DNA of 64,000 nucleotides. Origin: Chitinophaga pinensis (lineage in GTDB: Bacteria; Bacteroidota; Bacteroidia; Chitinophagales; Chitinophagaceae). The notes under the pieces are model-generated. The model was not told the DNA's origin. It searched no databases and was given only the letters and a program-made list of their open reading frames with translations. The stretch lies in contig CAMDFC010000004.1 in the NCBI GenBank assembly GCA_945897185.1, positions 1 through 64,000 of the forward strand. Direction: 5' to 3'. Numbering within the stretch: the first letter of the stretch is position 1; the number at the start of each line of letters is the position of its first letter. Shown one piece after another: positions 52,216-62,306 of the stretch. The position numbers and the translations under genes are program-made.

Positions 52216-52262
52216 TTTAGAGGGATAATATGCCAACCGTTATTTGTATTACTAATTTTCAT
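52209..52262 (-). CDS. Candidate Trp/His leader peptide MKISNTNNGWHIIPLKG*
   Basis: ATG 52262-52260; TGG 52235-52233; CAT 52232-52230; TAG 52211-52209; followed by antiterminator/terminator structures. Confidence 0.72.
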   Translation of the reverse strand: MKISNTNNGWHIIPLKG

Positions 52263-52293
52263 TGGCTCAAATTTCAATTATTCTTCAAACAAT

Positions 52294-52310
52294 TCCAAAA
52301 ATAATTTGGA
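52294..52310 (-). promoter_or_regulatory. Candidate promoter/operator for the trp-his leader: TATTTTTG box inside palindrome TCCAAA-N5-TTTGGA
   Basis: Minus-strand TATTTTTG at 52303-52296 matches TAnnTTTG; inverted repeat at 52294-52299 / 52305-52310. Confidence 0.4.
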
Positions 52311-52312
52311 GC

Positions 52313-52747
52313 CTATTTAACATAACGCTTAATTTCTCTGTCAGATTCTCTTTGCTTGATGGATTCACGTTTATCATGGAGCTTTTTACCCCTACCTAGA
52401 CCAATTTGAATTTTGGCATAGCCCCTTTCATTGAAAAAAATTTTAAGCGGAATTATTGTATACCCTTTGTCCTTTAACTTCTGCGCGAGCCTATTCAACT
52501 CTTTCTTCTTTAGCAAAAGTTTTCTCTCTCTTGTTGGGTTGTGGTTTGCATAGCTACCAAATGAGTAGTGGGCGATATGCAACCCCTTGATATAAAGTGC
52601 ACCTTTATCTAGTAAGCAATAGCTGTCACTAAAACTTACACTTCCATCTCTAATGGCTTTTACCTCGGTTCCAGTCAAAATCATACCTGCATCGAATTTC
52701 TCTTCAATAAAATATTCGAAAGTGGCAGATTTGTTCCTTAACTCCAT
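52313..52747 (-). CDS. smpB: SsrA-binding protein
   Basis: FEYFIEEKFDAGMILTGTEVKAIRDGSVSFSDSY; GLGRGKKLHDKRESIKQRE. Confidence 0.97.
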   Translation of the reverse strand: MELRNKSATFEYFIEEKFDAGMILTGTEVKAIRDGSVSFSDSYCLLDKGALYIKGLHIAHYSFGSYANHNPTRERKLLLKKKELNRLAQKLKDKGYTIIPLKIFFNERGYAKIQIGLGRGKKLHDKRESIKQRESDREIKRYVK

Positions 52748-52783
52748 GTTGTTTTAATAAGGCCATAAGAAAAAAAGCATGAT

Positions 52784-53701
52784 TCAGCTTGAAAGCAAGC
52801 CAAGTAACGCAGCTAATCTTTCTTTGAGCATTTTTCTATTCACAATCATATCCAAAAACCCATGTTCCAAAACAAATTCTGAAGATTGAAATCCTTCCGG
52901 AAGGTCTTTTTTGATTGTCTCCTTAATTACACGTGGACCAGCAAAGCCAATCATAGCTCCAGGTTCACCTATATTGATATCTCCTACCATTGCAAAAGAG
53001 GCAGTTGTACCTCCATATGTTGGATCTGTACAAAGTGAAATATAGGGTATGCCAGCAACAGCTAGTCTACTGATTTTTCCCAAAGTTTTTGGTAATTGCA
53101 TTAACGAAAATGCACTTTCCATCATTCTAGCGCCACCGCTTTTGCTTATAATCATAAAGGGTATCTTATGCGCCAAACAATAATCAGCAGATCTAGCAAT
53201 TTTTTCACCCATTACGCTTCCCAATGATCCACCAATAAAATTGAAATCCATGCAGCAAATCAACATCGAGTGACCTCCTATTTTACCTGTTGCTGAAGAA
53301 ATAGAATCGTTCAATCCTGTTTTTGCATAGGCTTCATCTAACCTCTTTTTGTAAGGTTTAAGGTCATTAAAACCCAGAAAATCTATCGACTTAATTTCAG
53401 TAAATAGTTCAGTATAGTCATTGTCATCAAACAGTATTTCAAAATATTCTGCACTTCCTATTCTGTGGTGGTGGTCGCATTTTGGACAAACAGATAAGTT
53501 TTCCTTCAGCTCTATGGAAGTACAGGTGTATTTGCAAACTGGGCACATGGTCCATAAACCATCGGGTACTTCTTTCTTTTCAGCTGTAGATGTGCTAATA
53601 CCCTTTTTTCTTCTCTTAAACCAGCTGTTTGAAGTAGACTCTTGCTCAGGCATTGCGCCAGACAATTGTTCGTTAAAATCTTCTTCTCTTTTTAAAGGCA
53701 T
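52784..53701 (-). CDS. accD: Acetyl-CoA carboxylase carboxyltransferase subunit beta
   Basis: Zn ribbon CPVCKYTCTSIELKENLSVCPKCDHH; SKSGGARMMESAFSLMQ; GEPGAMIGFAGPRVI. Confidence 0.96.
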   Translation of the reverse strand: MPLKREEDFNEQLSGAMPEQESTSNSWFKRRKKGISTSTAEKKEVPDGLWTMCPVCKYTCTSIELKENLSVCPKCDHHHRIGSAEYFEILFDDNDYTELFTEIKSIDFLGFNDLKPYKKRLDEAYAKTGLNDSISSATGKIGGHSMLICCMDFNFIGGSLGSVMGEKIARSADYCLAHKIPFMIISKSGGARMMESAFSLMQLPKTLGKISRLAVAGIPYISLCTDPTYGGTTASFAMVGDINIGEPGAMIGFAGPRVIKETIKKDLPEGFQSSEFVLEHGFLDMIVNRKMLKERLAALLGLLSS

Positions 53702-53725
53702 CGTTTTAGATTGATGTTACAATTG

Positions 53726-53733
53726 CAAATATA
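53726..53733 (-). promoter_or_regulatory. Candidate -7 box (TATATTTG) for accD
   Basis: Exact TAnnTTTG about 24 nt upstream of the accD ATG on minus strand. Confidence 0.45.
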
Positions 53734-53784
53734 ACTTTTCTGAAACAATCGGGTTTTTAGGGATAAATACAGCACCAATTGGCA

Positions 53785-56295
53785 TCAAAATAGTTCAGCT
53801 TGTTTTTTATTACCATCTACATCTTGCCAGATGATTTGCGTACTTTTAGTATAATCAGTAAGTTTATTCCCGATTGCTTTCCATCCCATAATCTCAACAA
53901 AATCAGCAATTTTTACCTTGGAAGTCCTGCTCTGCGCTCCCTTACCAGAGGTAATTACTGCTATTGGTTTTACTACAGTACTTACTGCTTCCAGGTAATT
54001 GCCCTCACCCTCTTTGATAAAGCTGAATTTGGTATTCATTGTTGTGGTCTCAATTTTGAAACGTTTTACGTTGAATTGTAATTTTTCTTTATCGAGGTAG
54101 ATGGCAGTCACAATTTTAAGAGGATCAAATTTTTCAATTTGCACAAGCGATTCACTATCGAATCGTTGCGTGAGCTCCAGACCCGTTAACTGGTAAGTGC
54201 CGTCTTGGTAGACAGCAAAAACTGAATCTCCTGGCTGAAAACTGCCAAGATAAGACCCTTTTTCATCTGTATTCAACCTTCCAAAGACATTATCAAACCA
54301 GAGCTCTTTTCCGCCTAAAGTGGATTTCCCTGCAACTTTCAGCTTGACATTCTTTACTGGGTATTTGGTAACCTGGTTTCCCACAGAATTTCTTCCTTTG
54401 ATATCAAGTACGGTAAAATCAAAATCCAATTGTTTGATTCGGGCACTGCAGTTGGGGCTCAAAACAACAACAACCGACTCTGCTTCTCCGTTTGCATTGG
54501 CTGTAAAATAATTTACCTTAGACTTATCACTTCCTTTCGTTAAATCATATTCTTTATCACGGGTTATGCCAGTAACATTAAATCGTTTGGCATAAGATAT
54601 GCCCGTTTCACCATCCGTATAAATCATGTTATACGTTAGCCTTTCATCAGTTTTTTGAAAAATTGCAGCGTGAATGATCTCCTTTCCAATGTATGCCTTA
54701 TCGTCTACTTTCACCACTTTCATTATGCCCCTTCGGGTGAACACGATAATATCATCCAAATCTGAACACTCTGTAATGAATTCATCTTTTTTGAGACTGG
54801 TTCCAATAAAGCCTTCTGAACGATTCATGTGTACTCTAACATTGGCAATTGCAACTTGGCGTGCCTGAATAACATCAAATGGTTTAATTTCAGTTTTTCG
54901 CTCTTTTCCTTTCCCATATTTTACCTTAAGCCCCTCAAAATAAGAAATTGCATAATCGTTCAGGTTTGCAAGGTCTAGTATCACCAATTTCATTTCTGAA
55001 TCGATGTTGCTAATCTGGATATTTAATTCATCAATATCCAACTTATAAATTCTACGGACTGGCTTTTCTGTTAATTTGATGATATCCTCTCGGGTTACTT
55101 CACGCTTAAATAATTTCTTAAAGGGGCCAAAGGCATCTTGAATGGCTTGCAAAACCCGCTCCCAATCTTCGTGTTTCTTTTCTAATTCCTTGTAAATTTT
55201 TTCTTCAAAGAAAATTCGCTCAAGGGAGGTAAAGTGCCATTTTTCCTGTAACTCAGATAGCCTAATTTCTAGCTCCTGCTTGAGTAATTCTTTGGTATTG
55301 TCTGCCGACAATCTTAATAAATCAGAAACAGTAATGAACTGCGGCTTGTGTTCCACAACTACACAAGCATTTGGCGCAATACTCACTTCACAGTCCGTAA
55401 ATGCATAAAGTGCATCAATGGTATTATCAGAAGATATACCAGCAGCCAATTCCACTAAAACCTCTACCTCAGCGGCGGTATTGTCTGTTACTTTCTTAAT
55501 TTTTATTTTACCCTGTTCATTTGCTTTTACAATAGACTCCATCAATTGGGTGGTTGTAACCCCGTATGGAACGTCTTTTATGGCAATACATTTTTTATCA
55601 ACTTCATAAATATGGGCCCTACATTTTATCCTACCACCTCTCTTTCCATCAGTATAATTAGAAACATCTATCATACCACCAGTCTGAAAATCAGGAAAAA
55701 GTTCAAATTTTTTACCTTTTAAATACTTTATTGATGCATCAATTAGTTCAATAAAATTGTGGGGTAAAATTTTTGTAGATAATCCAACTGCAATTCCTTC
55801 AGCACCTTGCGCAAGCAGCAGAGGAAATTTCACTGGCAAATGAACAGGTTCTTTCTTTCTGCTATCATAACTCAATTGCCATTGGGTGGTTTTTGCATTG
55901 AATGCAACTTCTAGTCCAAATTTACTCAACCTCGCTTCAATATACCTGGCAGCCGCAGCATCATCGCCCGTTCGAACATCACCCCAATTACCCTGGGTGT
56001 CAACCATAAGATCTTTTTGACCAAGGTTCACCAACGCATCTTGGATACTGGCATCACCATGAGGATGGTATTGCATGGTTTGACCAATAATATTGGCCGC
56101 TTTATTTAATCTTCCATCATCCATTTCTTTCATGGAATGAAGAATTCTCCTTTGTACGGGTTTTAAACCATCCGCAACATCTGGAACAGCACGCTCCAGA
56201 ATAACATAAGATGCATAGTCTAAAAACCAGTTCTTATACTGACCTGATACTCCGGTATCAGTTGCAAGCTCTATGTTGAATTTCGATTTTGCCAT
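53785..56295 (-). CDS. parC: DNA topoisomerase IV subunit A-like (type IIA topoisomerase)
   Basis: YASYVILERAVPDVADGLKPVQRRILHSM; HPHGDASIQDALVNLGQ; ARYIEARLSKFG. Confidence 0.9.
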   Translation of the reverse strand: MAKSKFNIELATDTGVSGQYKNWFLDYASYVILERAVPDVADGLKPVQRRILHSMKEMDDGRLNKAANIIGQTMQYHPHGDASIQDALVNLGQKDLMVDTQGNWGDVRTGDDAAAARYIEARLSKFGLEVAFNAKTTQWQLSYDSRKKEPVHLPVKFPLLLAQGAEGIAVGLSTKILPHNFIELIDASIKYLKGKKFELFPDFQTGGMIDVSNYTDGKRGGRIKCRAHIYEVDKKCIAIKDVPYGVTTTQLMESIVKANEQGKIKIKKVTDNTAAEVEVLVELAAGISSDNTIDALYAFTDCEVSIAPNACVVVEHKPQFITVSDLLRLSADNTKELLKQELEIRLSELQEKWHFTSLERIFFEEKIYKELEKKHEDWERVLQAIQDAFGPFKKLFKREVTREDIIKLTEKPVRRIYKLDIDELNIQISNIDSEMKLVILDLANLNDYAISYFEGLKVKYGKGKERKTEIKPFDVIQARQVAIANVRVHMNRSEGFIGTSLKKDEFITECSDLDDIIVFTRRGIMKVVKVDDKAYIGKEIIHAAIFQKTDERLTYNMIYTDGETGISYAKRFNVTGITRDKEYDLTKGSDKSKVNYFTANANGEAESVVVVLSPNCSARIKQLDFDFTVLDIKGRNSVGNQVTKYPVKNVKLKVAGKSTLGGKELWFDNVFGRLNTDEKGSYLGSFQPGDSVFAVYQDGTYQLTGLELTQRFDSESLVQIEKFDPLKIVTAIYLDKEKLQFNVKRFKIETTTMNTKFSFIKEGEGNYLEAVSTVVKPIAVITSGKGAQSRTSKVKIADFVEIMGWKAIGNKLTDYTKSTQIIWQDVDGNKKQAELF

Positions 56296-56305
56296 TTTCT
56301 ACTTT

Positions 56306-57142
56306 TTATGCCCCTGCTTCTGATACCGACTTCTTCTTTATTTCAAAGATTTTCATCCCTTTTAACTCCCCTTGCACATCCAATTGATTTGTTTTTGTCA
56401 ACTCTTTTAATCTCCAAAATACAAATGCATCACCTGTTGTCTCTTTACCTTTATTCAGGAAAGCATTTACCACTTTATTTGCTTTTTGAAAATCATTACT
56501 CACAAATTTCAATAATTCAGTATCATAGTAATTCACTTCCTTTTGTACAATCTTTTTTCCCCCTTCTAACAAGCGAATCATTTTATCGTCGTCGCATATT
56601 TTATTCCATTCATCACCATCTACTTCAAACTCACTGATGGTAATGGGTCTAGCAAGTTTTTTTGCTTTTAAAAATTCTTTGGGCTGAATTTGACTAAGCC
56701 AATCTGGGTAAAAAATACTTCCTTTTTCGTTGATAAAAGGAAGATTATTCAAATAAAGCATGTGAATTCTACCTTGAAAATCTGCAAGCTGACTAACCAG
56801 CCAATAATAACCACATACATCATGCTTGTTCTGAGCAGCCCAAATCCACAGCTCCTCTTCCGAATTGTTGATTAGGCATTCTTTGATGTTAATCAAAACA
56901 GCAGGGTCGTTCACCGTTCCATCATCTACACTGTTTTCATTATCGCTACCCTGTAAAACTGTTCTCCACCACTCCTTTCTCTTTTCCAATCCCTCTGGAG
57001 AAAAAATTCCAGTGAGCGGACCGACAGCGTAATCATCTCGAATCAACAAAACATCCCCTGCCAGGGTTTCATCAAGCTCGATGACCTTCTTTAAAATCTC
57101 TACATCGGGTTCGTTAAATACTACATGTATCATACCAATCAA
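56306..57142 (-). CDS. DUF1835 domain-containing protein
   Basis: [43 protein letters not shown] lies between parE and parC, ATGA overlap with parE. Confidence 0.85.
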   Translation of the reverse strand: MIGMIHVVFNEPDVEILKKVIELDETLAGDVLLIRDDYAVGPLTGIFSPEGLEKRKEWWRTVLQGSDNENSVDDGTVNDPAVLINIKECLINNSEEELWIWAAQNKHDVCGYYWLVSQLADFQGRIHMLYLNNLPFINEKGSIFYPDWLSQIQPKEFLKAKKLARPITISEFEVDGDEWNKICDDDKMIRLLEGGKKIVQKEVNYYDTELLKFVSNDFQKANKVVNAFLNKGKETTGDAFVFWRLKELTKTNQLDVQGELKGMKIFEIKKKSVSEAGA

Positions 57143-59034
57143 ATTGCGTCTTCAACCGTATCCAATTCAACACGGAGGTTTGAAACTATAAAATCTTGTC
57201 TTTCTTGGGTGTTCTTTCCCATATAATATTCCAACAATTGTTGGATGTGTATTTGACTTTCAAGAATGACTGGTGTTTTACGCATATCTGCACCAATAAA
57301 TCTTTTAAACTCATCTGGCGAAATTTCTCCCAAGCCCTTGAACCTTGTTATCTCAGCCTTGGCTCCAATTTTCTTTATCGCTGACTGCTTCTCAACTTCA
57401 GAATAACAGTAAATGGTCTCCTGCTTATTTCTAACTCTAAATAAAGGTGTTTCAAGTATGTAGACATGCCCATCCCTAACTAAATCAGGAAAAAACTGCA
57501 AAAAGAAGGTCATGAGCAACAGTCTTATATGCATGCCATCAACATCTGCATCAGTAGCAATGATAATGTTGTTGTACCGCAAATCATCCATCCCATCTTC
57601 AATATTCAAAGCATGCTGCAATAAATTGAATTCTTCATTTTCGTAAACAACCTTTTTGGTGAGTCCGAAGGAATTCAAAGGTTTACCACGCAAACTGAAC
57701 ACAGATTGCGTTTCTACATCTCTTGATTTGGTTATCGATCCACTCGCTGAATCTCCTTCGGTTATAAAAATGGTGGATTGTAGTTGTTTGGCAATATATT
57801 CTTCTTTGGCCTTGGCCGGCGGCTCCTCGTTAAGGTGAATCCTACAATCTCTTAATTTCTTGTTGTGCAAATTGGCTTTCTTCGCCCTCTCATTGGCCAA
57901 TTTTTTTATGCCTGCCAACTCTTTCCTTTCCCTTTCACTCTGTTCAATTCTCTTTTTCATTGCCTCTGCTACAGCGGTATGCTTGTGCAGAAAATTATCC
58001 AACTCCCTAGAGAAAAAGTCAATCATGAAATTCTTCATGGAAGGACCTCCCTCAGCAATATATTGTGAACCCAATTTCGTTTTCGTTTGGGATTCAAAAA
58101 CTGGCTCCTGCACCCTCACTGCAACTGCAGCAACAATACTTTGCCTTATATCTGAAGTATCATAATCCTTTTTAAAAAAATCCCTAATGACTTTAACAAA
58201 AGCCTCCCTAAAGGCAATAACGTGGGTTCCACCTTGGGTGGTATACTGACCATTTACAAAGCTATAAATATCTTCCCCATATTCATTGTTGTGGGATATG
58301 GCAACTTCTATATCCTCCCCCTTTAAATGTATTACCGGATACCTAAGTTCATCTTCATTTGCATTTCTGTGAAGCAAATCAAGTAGTCCGTTTTTACTAA
58401 CAAATTTTCTCCCGTTGTAACTGATAACCAACCCCGCATTAAGATAACAATAGTTCCACAGCTGTTTATCTATGTAATCAGAAATGAAATAGAAATTTCT
58501 AAAAATAGAATGATCTGGCGTAAAGACCACTTGGGTACCATTGGGCTCTGTAGTTTTTAACTCCTTGTGGTCATGTAGCAATTCTCCTCGCTTAAATTCG
58601 GCAGATTTTTCTTTTCCATCACGAAAAGCCGTCACCTTAAAATACTCACTCAAGGCATTGACGGCCTTAGTACCTACACCGTTTAACCCAACACTTTTCT
58701 GGAAAACCTTACTGTCGTATTTAGCCCCTGTATTGATTTTACTTACTACATCTACAAGTTTACCTAAAGGAATACCCCTACCATAATCACGAATAACCAC
58801 CTCTTTGTTGTTGAGCACCAAATCAATCTGCTTACCATAACCCATCATGTGCTCATCAATACAATTGTCCATTACCTCTTTTAAAAGGACATAGATACCG
58901 TCATCATGACTGCTTCCATCACCAAGCTTTCCAATATACATGCCTGGTCTCAGGCGAATATGCTCCTTCCAGTCCAGGCTCTTTATTGAGTCTTCATTGT
59001 ATTCAAAAACCTTATTTTCTTGCTGTTTAGCCAT
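57139..59034 (-). CDS. parE: DNA topoisomerase IV subunit B-like
   Basis: [78 protein letters not shown]. Confidence 0.93.
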   Translation of the reverse strand: MAKQQENKVFEYNEDSIKSLDWKEHIRLRPGMYIGKLGDGSSHDDGIYVLLKEVMDNCIDEHMMGYGKQIDLVLNNKEVVIRDYGRGIPLGKLVDVVSKINTGAKYDSKVFQKSVGLNGVGTKAVNALSEYFKVTAFRDGKEKSAEFKRGELLHDHKELKTTEPNGTQVVFTPDHSIFRNFYFISDYIDKQLWNYCYLNAGLVISYNGRKFVSKNGLLDLLHRNANEDELRYPVIHLKGEDIEVAISHNNEYGEDIYSFVNGQYTTQGGTHVIAFREAFVKVIRDFFKKDYDTSDIRQSIVAAVAVRVQEPVFESQTKTKLGSQYIAEGGPSMKNFMIDFFSRELDNFLHKHTAVAEAMKKRIEQSERERKELAGIKKLANERAKKANLHNKKLRDCRIHLNEEPPAKAKEEYIAKQLQSTIFITEGDSASGSITKSRDVETQSVFSLRGKPLNSFGLTKKVVYENEEFNLLQHALNIEDGMDDLRYNNIIIATDADVDGMHIRLLLMTFFLQFFPDLVRDGHVYILETPLFRVRNKQETIYCYSEVEKQSAIKKIGAKAEITRFKGLGEISPDEFKRFIGADMRKTPVILESQIHIQQLLEYYMGKNTQERQDFIVSNLRVELDTVEDAI

Positions 59035-59089
59035 TCTTTCCCATTGATTTAGGTATAAAAAACTAAAACTTCAGATGAAGTGATGGCGC

Positions 59090-59118
59090 CAAAGATAAAT
59101 GAATGCCTCCTCGTTCAA
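59090..59118 (-). promoter_or_regulatory. Candidate promoter for parE: TTG-N18-TATCTTTG
   Basis: Minus strand TTG at 59118-59116 and TATCTTTG at 59097-59090. Confidence 0.6.
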
Positions 59119-59181
59119 AAAGGGAGGTTATCAACGCAATGTGCATAAATTGGATAAAAACCTGAAATGGCCGATGTCAAA

Positions 59182-59940
59182 TCAATTCATTCGCTTGTTT
59201 AATGAGCTGACTTGTTCCTGCAAATTACTTACCAAATTGGCCAATTGCCCAACATCCCATCGCTGCTGCTGTGCTATTTTTGTGATCACTATCTGAGCTT
59301 GCCAAATTTCTAAAACATCAGCTGCATTTACATTGTATGGCTGAAAAGAAGTGTTATCACTGGTGAGGGTTAACTTACTCTTTGTTTTTGGGTTTCGAGA
59401 AATCCGCTTGTATACAATACCTTCACTCCTACTCAATACGATACAGGCTGCGTTTTGTTTAACATCATCCAATCCGTCTATTTTTTGGCCCACAATAATT
59501 GAACCACTTGGCGTTGGCAACATACTATCTCCAATGATTTCAAATGCCCTAAACAATCCATTACCGAGCATGGGAAGCGTAAAGGTATTCAGCTCATCAA
59601 TAAATTCTTCATCGGCATAACCTGCAAGATAGCCCGCTGCTGCTTTCATAGGAACAAAATGTATGACACTGTGGTTGTCTGAACCCAGTTTTTGTTGTCT
59701 TCGTTTCGCCAAATAATCCCTCTTTGTTTCACTTAGATCTCGTCTTAATAAGTCGTCTAGACTAATTCGAAAATGATCGCTCACTATTTCTAATACATCA
59801 ATCCTCGGCTCTGCTCGCTCCTCTTCATAGGCACCCAACAAGGATCTTTTAATTTGTAACGTATTCGCAAACTCTTCTTGCGTCATTCCTTTTAATTTAC
59901 GCAAGTGCTTTAAGTTTTTGCCGGCATAGGACTGTGACAT
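59182..59940 (-). CDS. XRE-family HTH / S24 LexA-like transcriptional regulator
   Basis: NLKHLRKLKGMTQEEFANTLQIKRSLLGAYEEERAEPR; C-terminal AFEIIGDSMLPTPSGSIIVGQ and IVYKRI. Confidence 0.9.
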   Translation of the reverse strand: MSQSYAGKNLKHLRKLKGMTQEEFANTLQIKRSLLGAYEEERAEPRIDVLEIVSDHFRISLDDLLRRDLSETKRDYLAKRRQQKLGSDNHSVIHFVPMKAAAGYLAGYADEEFIDELNTFTLPMLGNGLFRAFEIIGDSMLPTPSGSIIVGQKIDGLDDVKQNAACIVLSRSEGIVYKRISRNPKTKSKLTLTSDNTSFQPYNVNAADVLEIWQAQIVITKIAQQQRWDVGQLANLVSNLQEQVSSLNKRMN

Positions 59941-59962
59941 ACTAATGAATTTGGGGCAATAT

Positions 59963-59977
59963 ACTAAATATTTTAGT
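59963..59977. promoter_or_regulatory. Palindrome ACTAAA-TAT-TTTAGT, candidate operator
   Basis: Perfect 6-bp arms in the intergenic region between the divergent XRE/S24 gene and surE. Confidence 0.4.
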
Positions 59978-60060
59978 TTTCAAGTTACTTTTTGCTAAAA
60001 ATATTTCTCCCCCCAGAGATCCCCGGCTCAAAAATTGAAATAAATGGTACTTTTAACGTC

Positions 60061-60864
60061 ATGACAGCAGTAAAAAAAAGCAGAACAAAAGATAAGAAAA
60101 CACAGCCCATCATTCTTATTACAAACGATGACAGCATTACTGCACCTGGCATTCGTTATCTTGTAGAAGCGGTAAAAGACTTGGGACGAATTGTGGTGGT
60201 AGCACCCGATAAACCACAATCTGGTATGGGACATGCCATTACCATAGGACACCCCCTGAGGTTACAGAAATCGCATATCATGGATGGCGTAGAGGCATGG
60301 ACCTGCAGCGGAACACCAGTAGATTGTGTGAAATTAGCAGTAGACAAAGTGTTACACAGAAAACCAGATATTTGTTTGAGTGGCATCAACCATGGAGCAA
60401 ACCATTCTATTAATGTGATCTATTCAGGCACCATGAGTGCTGCAATAGAGGCCTCCATTGAAAATATTCCTTCTGTGGGCTTTTCACTGATGGATTATAG
60501 TCTTGAGGCTGATTTTGCCGGTGCAAAGAAGTATGCTCGGATGATTGTTGAAAAAATGCTATCAAAAAAAGCAGATAAACATCTTTGTCTCAATGTGAAT
60601 ATTCCAAAAGGTGAAGAGAAGCTCATCAAAGGGGTAAAAGTATGTAAGCAAGCCTATGCAAAGTATGAAGAAGATTTTGAGGAGCGAAAAGACCCTTCAG
60701 GGAAAAAATATTTCTGGCTGACCGGCGAATTTTTAAATTTAGAAAAAAGTAAGGATACCGATGTATGGGCATTACAGCATAACTATGTAAGTATAGTACC
60801 TGTTCAATATGACCTCACCAACTATATGCTGAAAAAGAAAATAGAAAAAGACTATACATGGTAA
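60061..60864 (+). CDS. surE: 5'/3'-nucleotidase SurE
   Basis: PIILITNDDSITAPGIRYLVEAV; VVAPDKPQSGMGHAIT; CSGTPVDCVKLAVDKV; SGINHGANHSINVIYSGTMSAA; ATG 60061 preferred over TTG 59992. Confidence 0.95.
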   Translation: MTAVKKSRTKDKKTQPIILITNDDSITAPGIRYLVEAVKDLGRIVVVAPDKPQSGMGHAITIGHPLRLQKSHIMDGVEAWTCSGTPVDCVKLAVDKVLHRKPDICLSGINHGANHSINVIYSGTMSAAIEASIENIPSVGFSLMDYSLEADFAGAKKYARMIVEKMLSKKADKHLCLNVNIPKGEEKLIKGVKVCKQAYAKYEEDFEERKDPSGKKYFWLTGEFLNLEKSKDTDVWALQHNYVSIVPVQYDLTNYMLKKKIEKDYTW

Positions 60865-61157
60865 TTTTCAAGAAAGACAATTTTATTTTTGGTTTAGGCA
60901 TAGGCCTGATCATGCCGATCTTGAGCTTTTTTGGCTACTACTATTGGAAATTCAGTCTTTTTTCTTTCGCGCGTTTTTTATCCGCACTACAAACAAATAC
61001 GCAACTGATAACCTCTTTGAGCATTCCCTGTTTGTTTCTTAACATTGTGTTGTTTACTGTATTTATAAATGGACAAAAAGACAAGACGGCAAAAGGAATA
61101 TTTACAGTTTCAGTCACATACGCATTAGCTGCATTTCTATTCAAACTCTTGGCCTAA
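60858..61157 (+). CDS. Small hypothetical membrane protein
   Basis: 99 aa with three hydrophobic segments; start overlaps the surE stop region. Confidence 0.7.
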   Translation: MVIFKKDNFIFGLGIGLIMPILSFFGYYYWKFSLFSFARFLSALQTNTQLITSLSIPCLFLNIVLFTVFINGQKDKTAKGIFTVSVTYALAAFLFKLLA

Positions 61158-61177
61158 TTCAAGAGAAATGTAAACAA

Positions 61178-62299
61178 ATGAAATACTACATTATAGCAGG
61201 TGAAGCCTCTGGTGATCTACATGGTAGCCATTTAATTCAGGCCATCAAAACAAATGATGAAGGTTCAGACATAAGGGTATGGGGAGGTGATAAGATGGAA
61301 GCAGCAGGTGCTAAACTAATCAAACACTACCGCGATCTGGCCTTCATGGGTTTCGCTGAAGTCATCAGTAACCTTCCTACCATCATGGCGAACATGAAGT
61401 TTTGCAAAAGTGACATCACTACGTTCAACCCTGATGTTGTTATTTTTATTGATTATCCAGGCTTTAATCTTCCGATTGCAAAATTTGCTAAAGCCAAGGG
61501 GTATAAAACAGCTTACTACATTTCACCACAGATTTGGGCATGGAAAGAAAAAAGGATTCATACCATTAAACGTGATGTAGACAAAATGATGGTGATTCTT
61601 CCCTTTGAAAAAATCTTCTACGAAAAATGGAATTTTGCAGTCGATTATGTTGGACATCCACTCATTGAAATCATCGACCAATACCAACTGGGAATCAACA
61701 AAGAGGAAATCAAAAATACCTTGGGTATCAACAAAGCAAAAAAGGTTGTCGCTCTCTTACCTGGTTCGAGAAAACAAGAAATAACCAAGAAATTACCCAT
61801 CATGTTGGAAGCCAGCAAAGACTTCCCTGAAGTTCAGTTTATAGTTGGACAAGCTCCTGGTATCACTGATGAATTCATTCAGTCATTTACAAGCAAATAC
61901 CAGAATGTTACTGTACTAAAAAACAAAACTTATGACCTTCTCTCAATTGCAGACGCAGCGCTGGTCACTTCAGGTACAGCCACTTTAGAAACAGCACTAT
62001 TTAGGGTTCCCGAGATTGTCTGTTACAAAGGCTCACCCATATCTTATGCAATTGCAAAAAAACTGATCAAAGTAAAATACATTTCACTTGTCAATTTGAT
62101 CATGGATAAGCAGATTGTAAAAGAACTAATACAAGAAGAATTGACTACCAAAAATATTAAGTTGGAATTAACTGATTTGTTGTTTAATGAAGAGAGAAAA
62201 ACAACATTTCAACAAGACACCAATGACCTTTATAAATTACTAAGTGCTGGGGGCAAAGCTTCTCAAAAAGCAGCCGATTTGATCAATCAAATGTTATAA
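61178..62299 (+). CDS. lpxB: Lipid-A-disaccharide synthase
   Basis: MKYYIIAGEASGDLHGSHLIQAI; FMGFAEVISNLP; IDYPGFNLPIAKFAK; YYISPQIWAWKEKRI; LLPGSRKQEI. Confidence 0.97.
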   Translation: MKYYIIAGEASGDLHGSHLIQAIKTNDEGSDIRVWGGDKMEAAGAKLIKHYRDLAFMGFAEVISNLPTIMANMKFCKSDITTFNPDVVIFIDYPGFNLPIAKFAKAKGYKTAYYISPQIWAWKEKRIHTIKRDVDKMMVILPFEKIFYEKWNFAVDYVGHPLIEIIDQYQLGINKEEIKNTLGINKAKKVVALLPGSRKQEITKKLPIMLEASKDFPEVQFIVGQAPGITDEFIQSFTSKYQNVTVLKNKTYDLLSIADAALVTSGTATLETALFRVPEIVCYKGSPISYAIAKKLIKVKYISLVNLIMDKQIVKELIQEELTTKNIKLELTDLLFNEERKTTFQQDTNDLYKLLSAGGKASQKAADLINQML

Positions 62300-62306
62300 T
62301 TGATTT

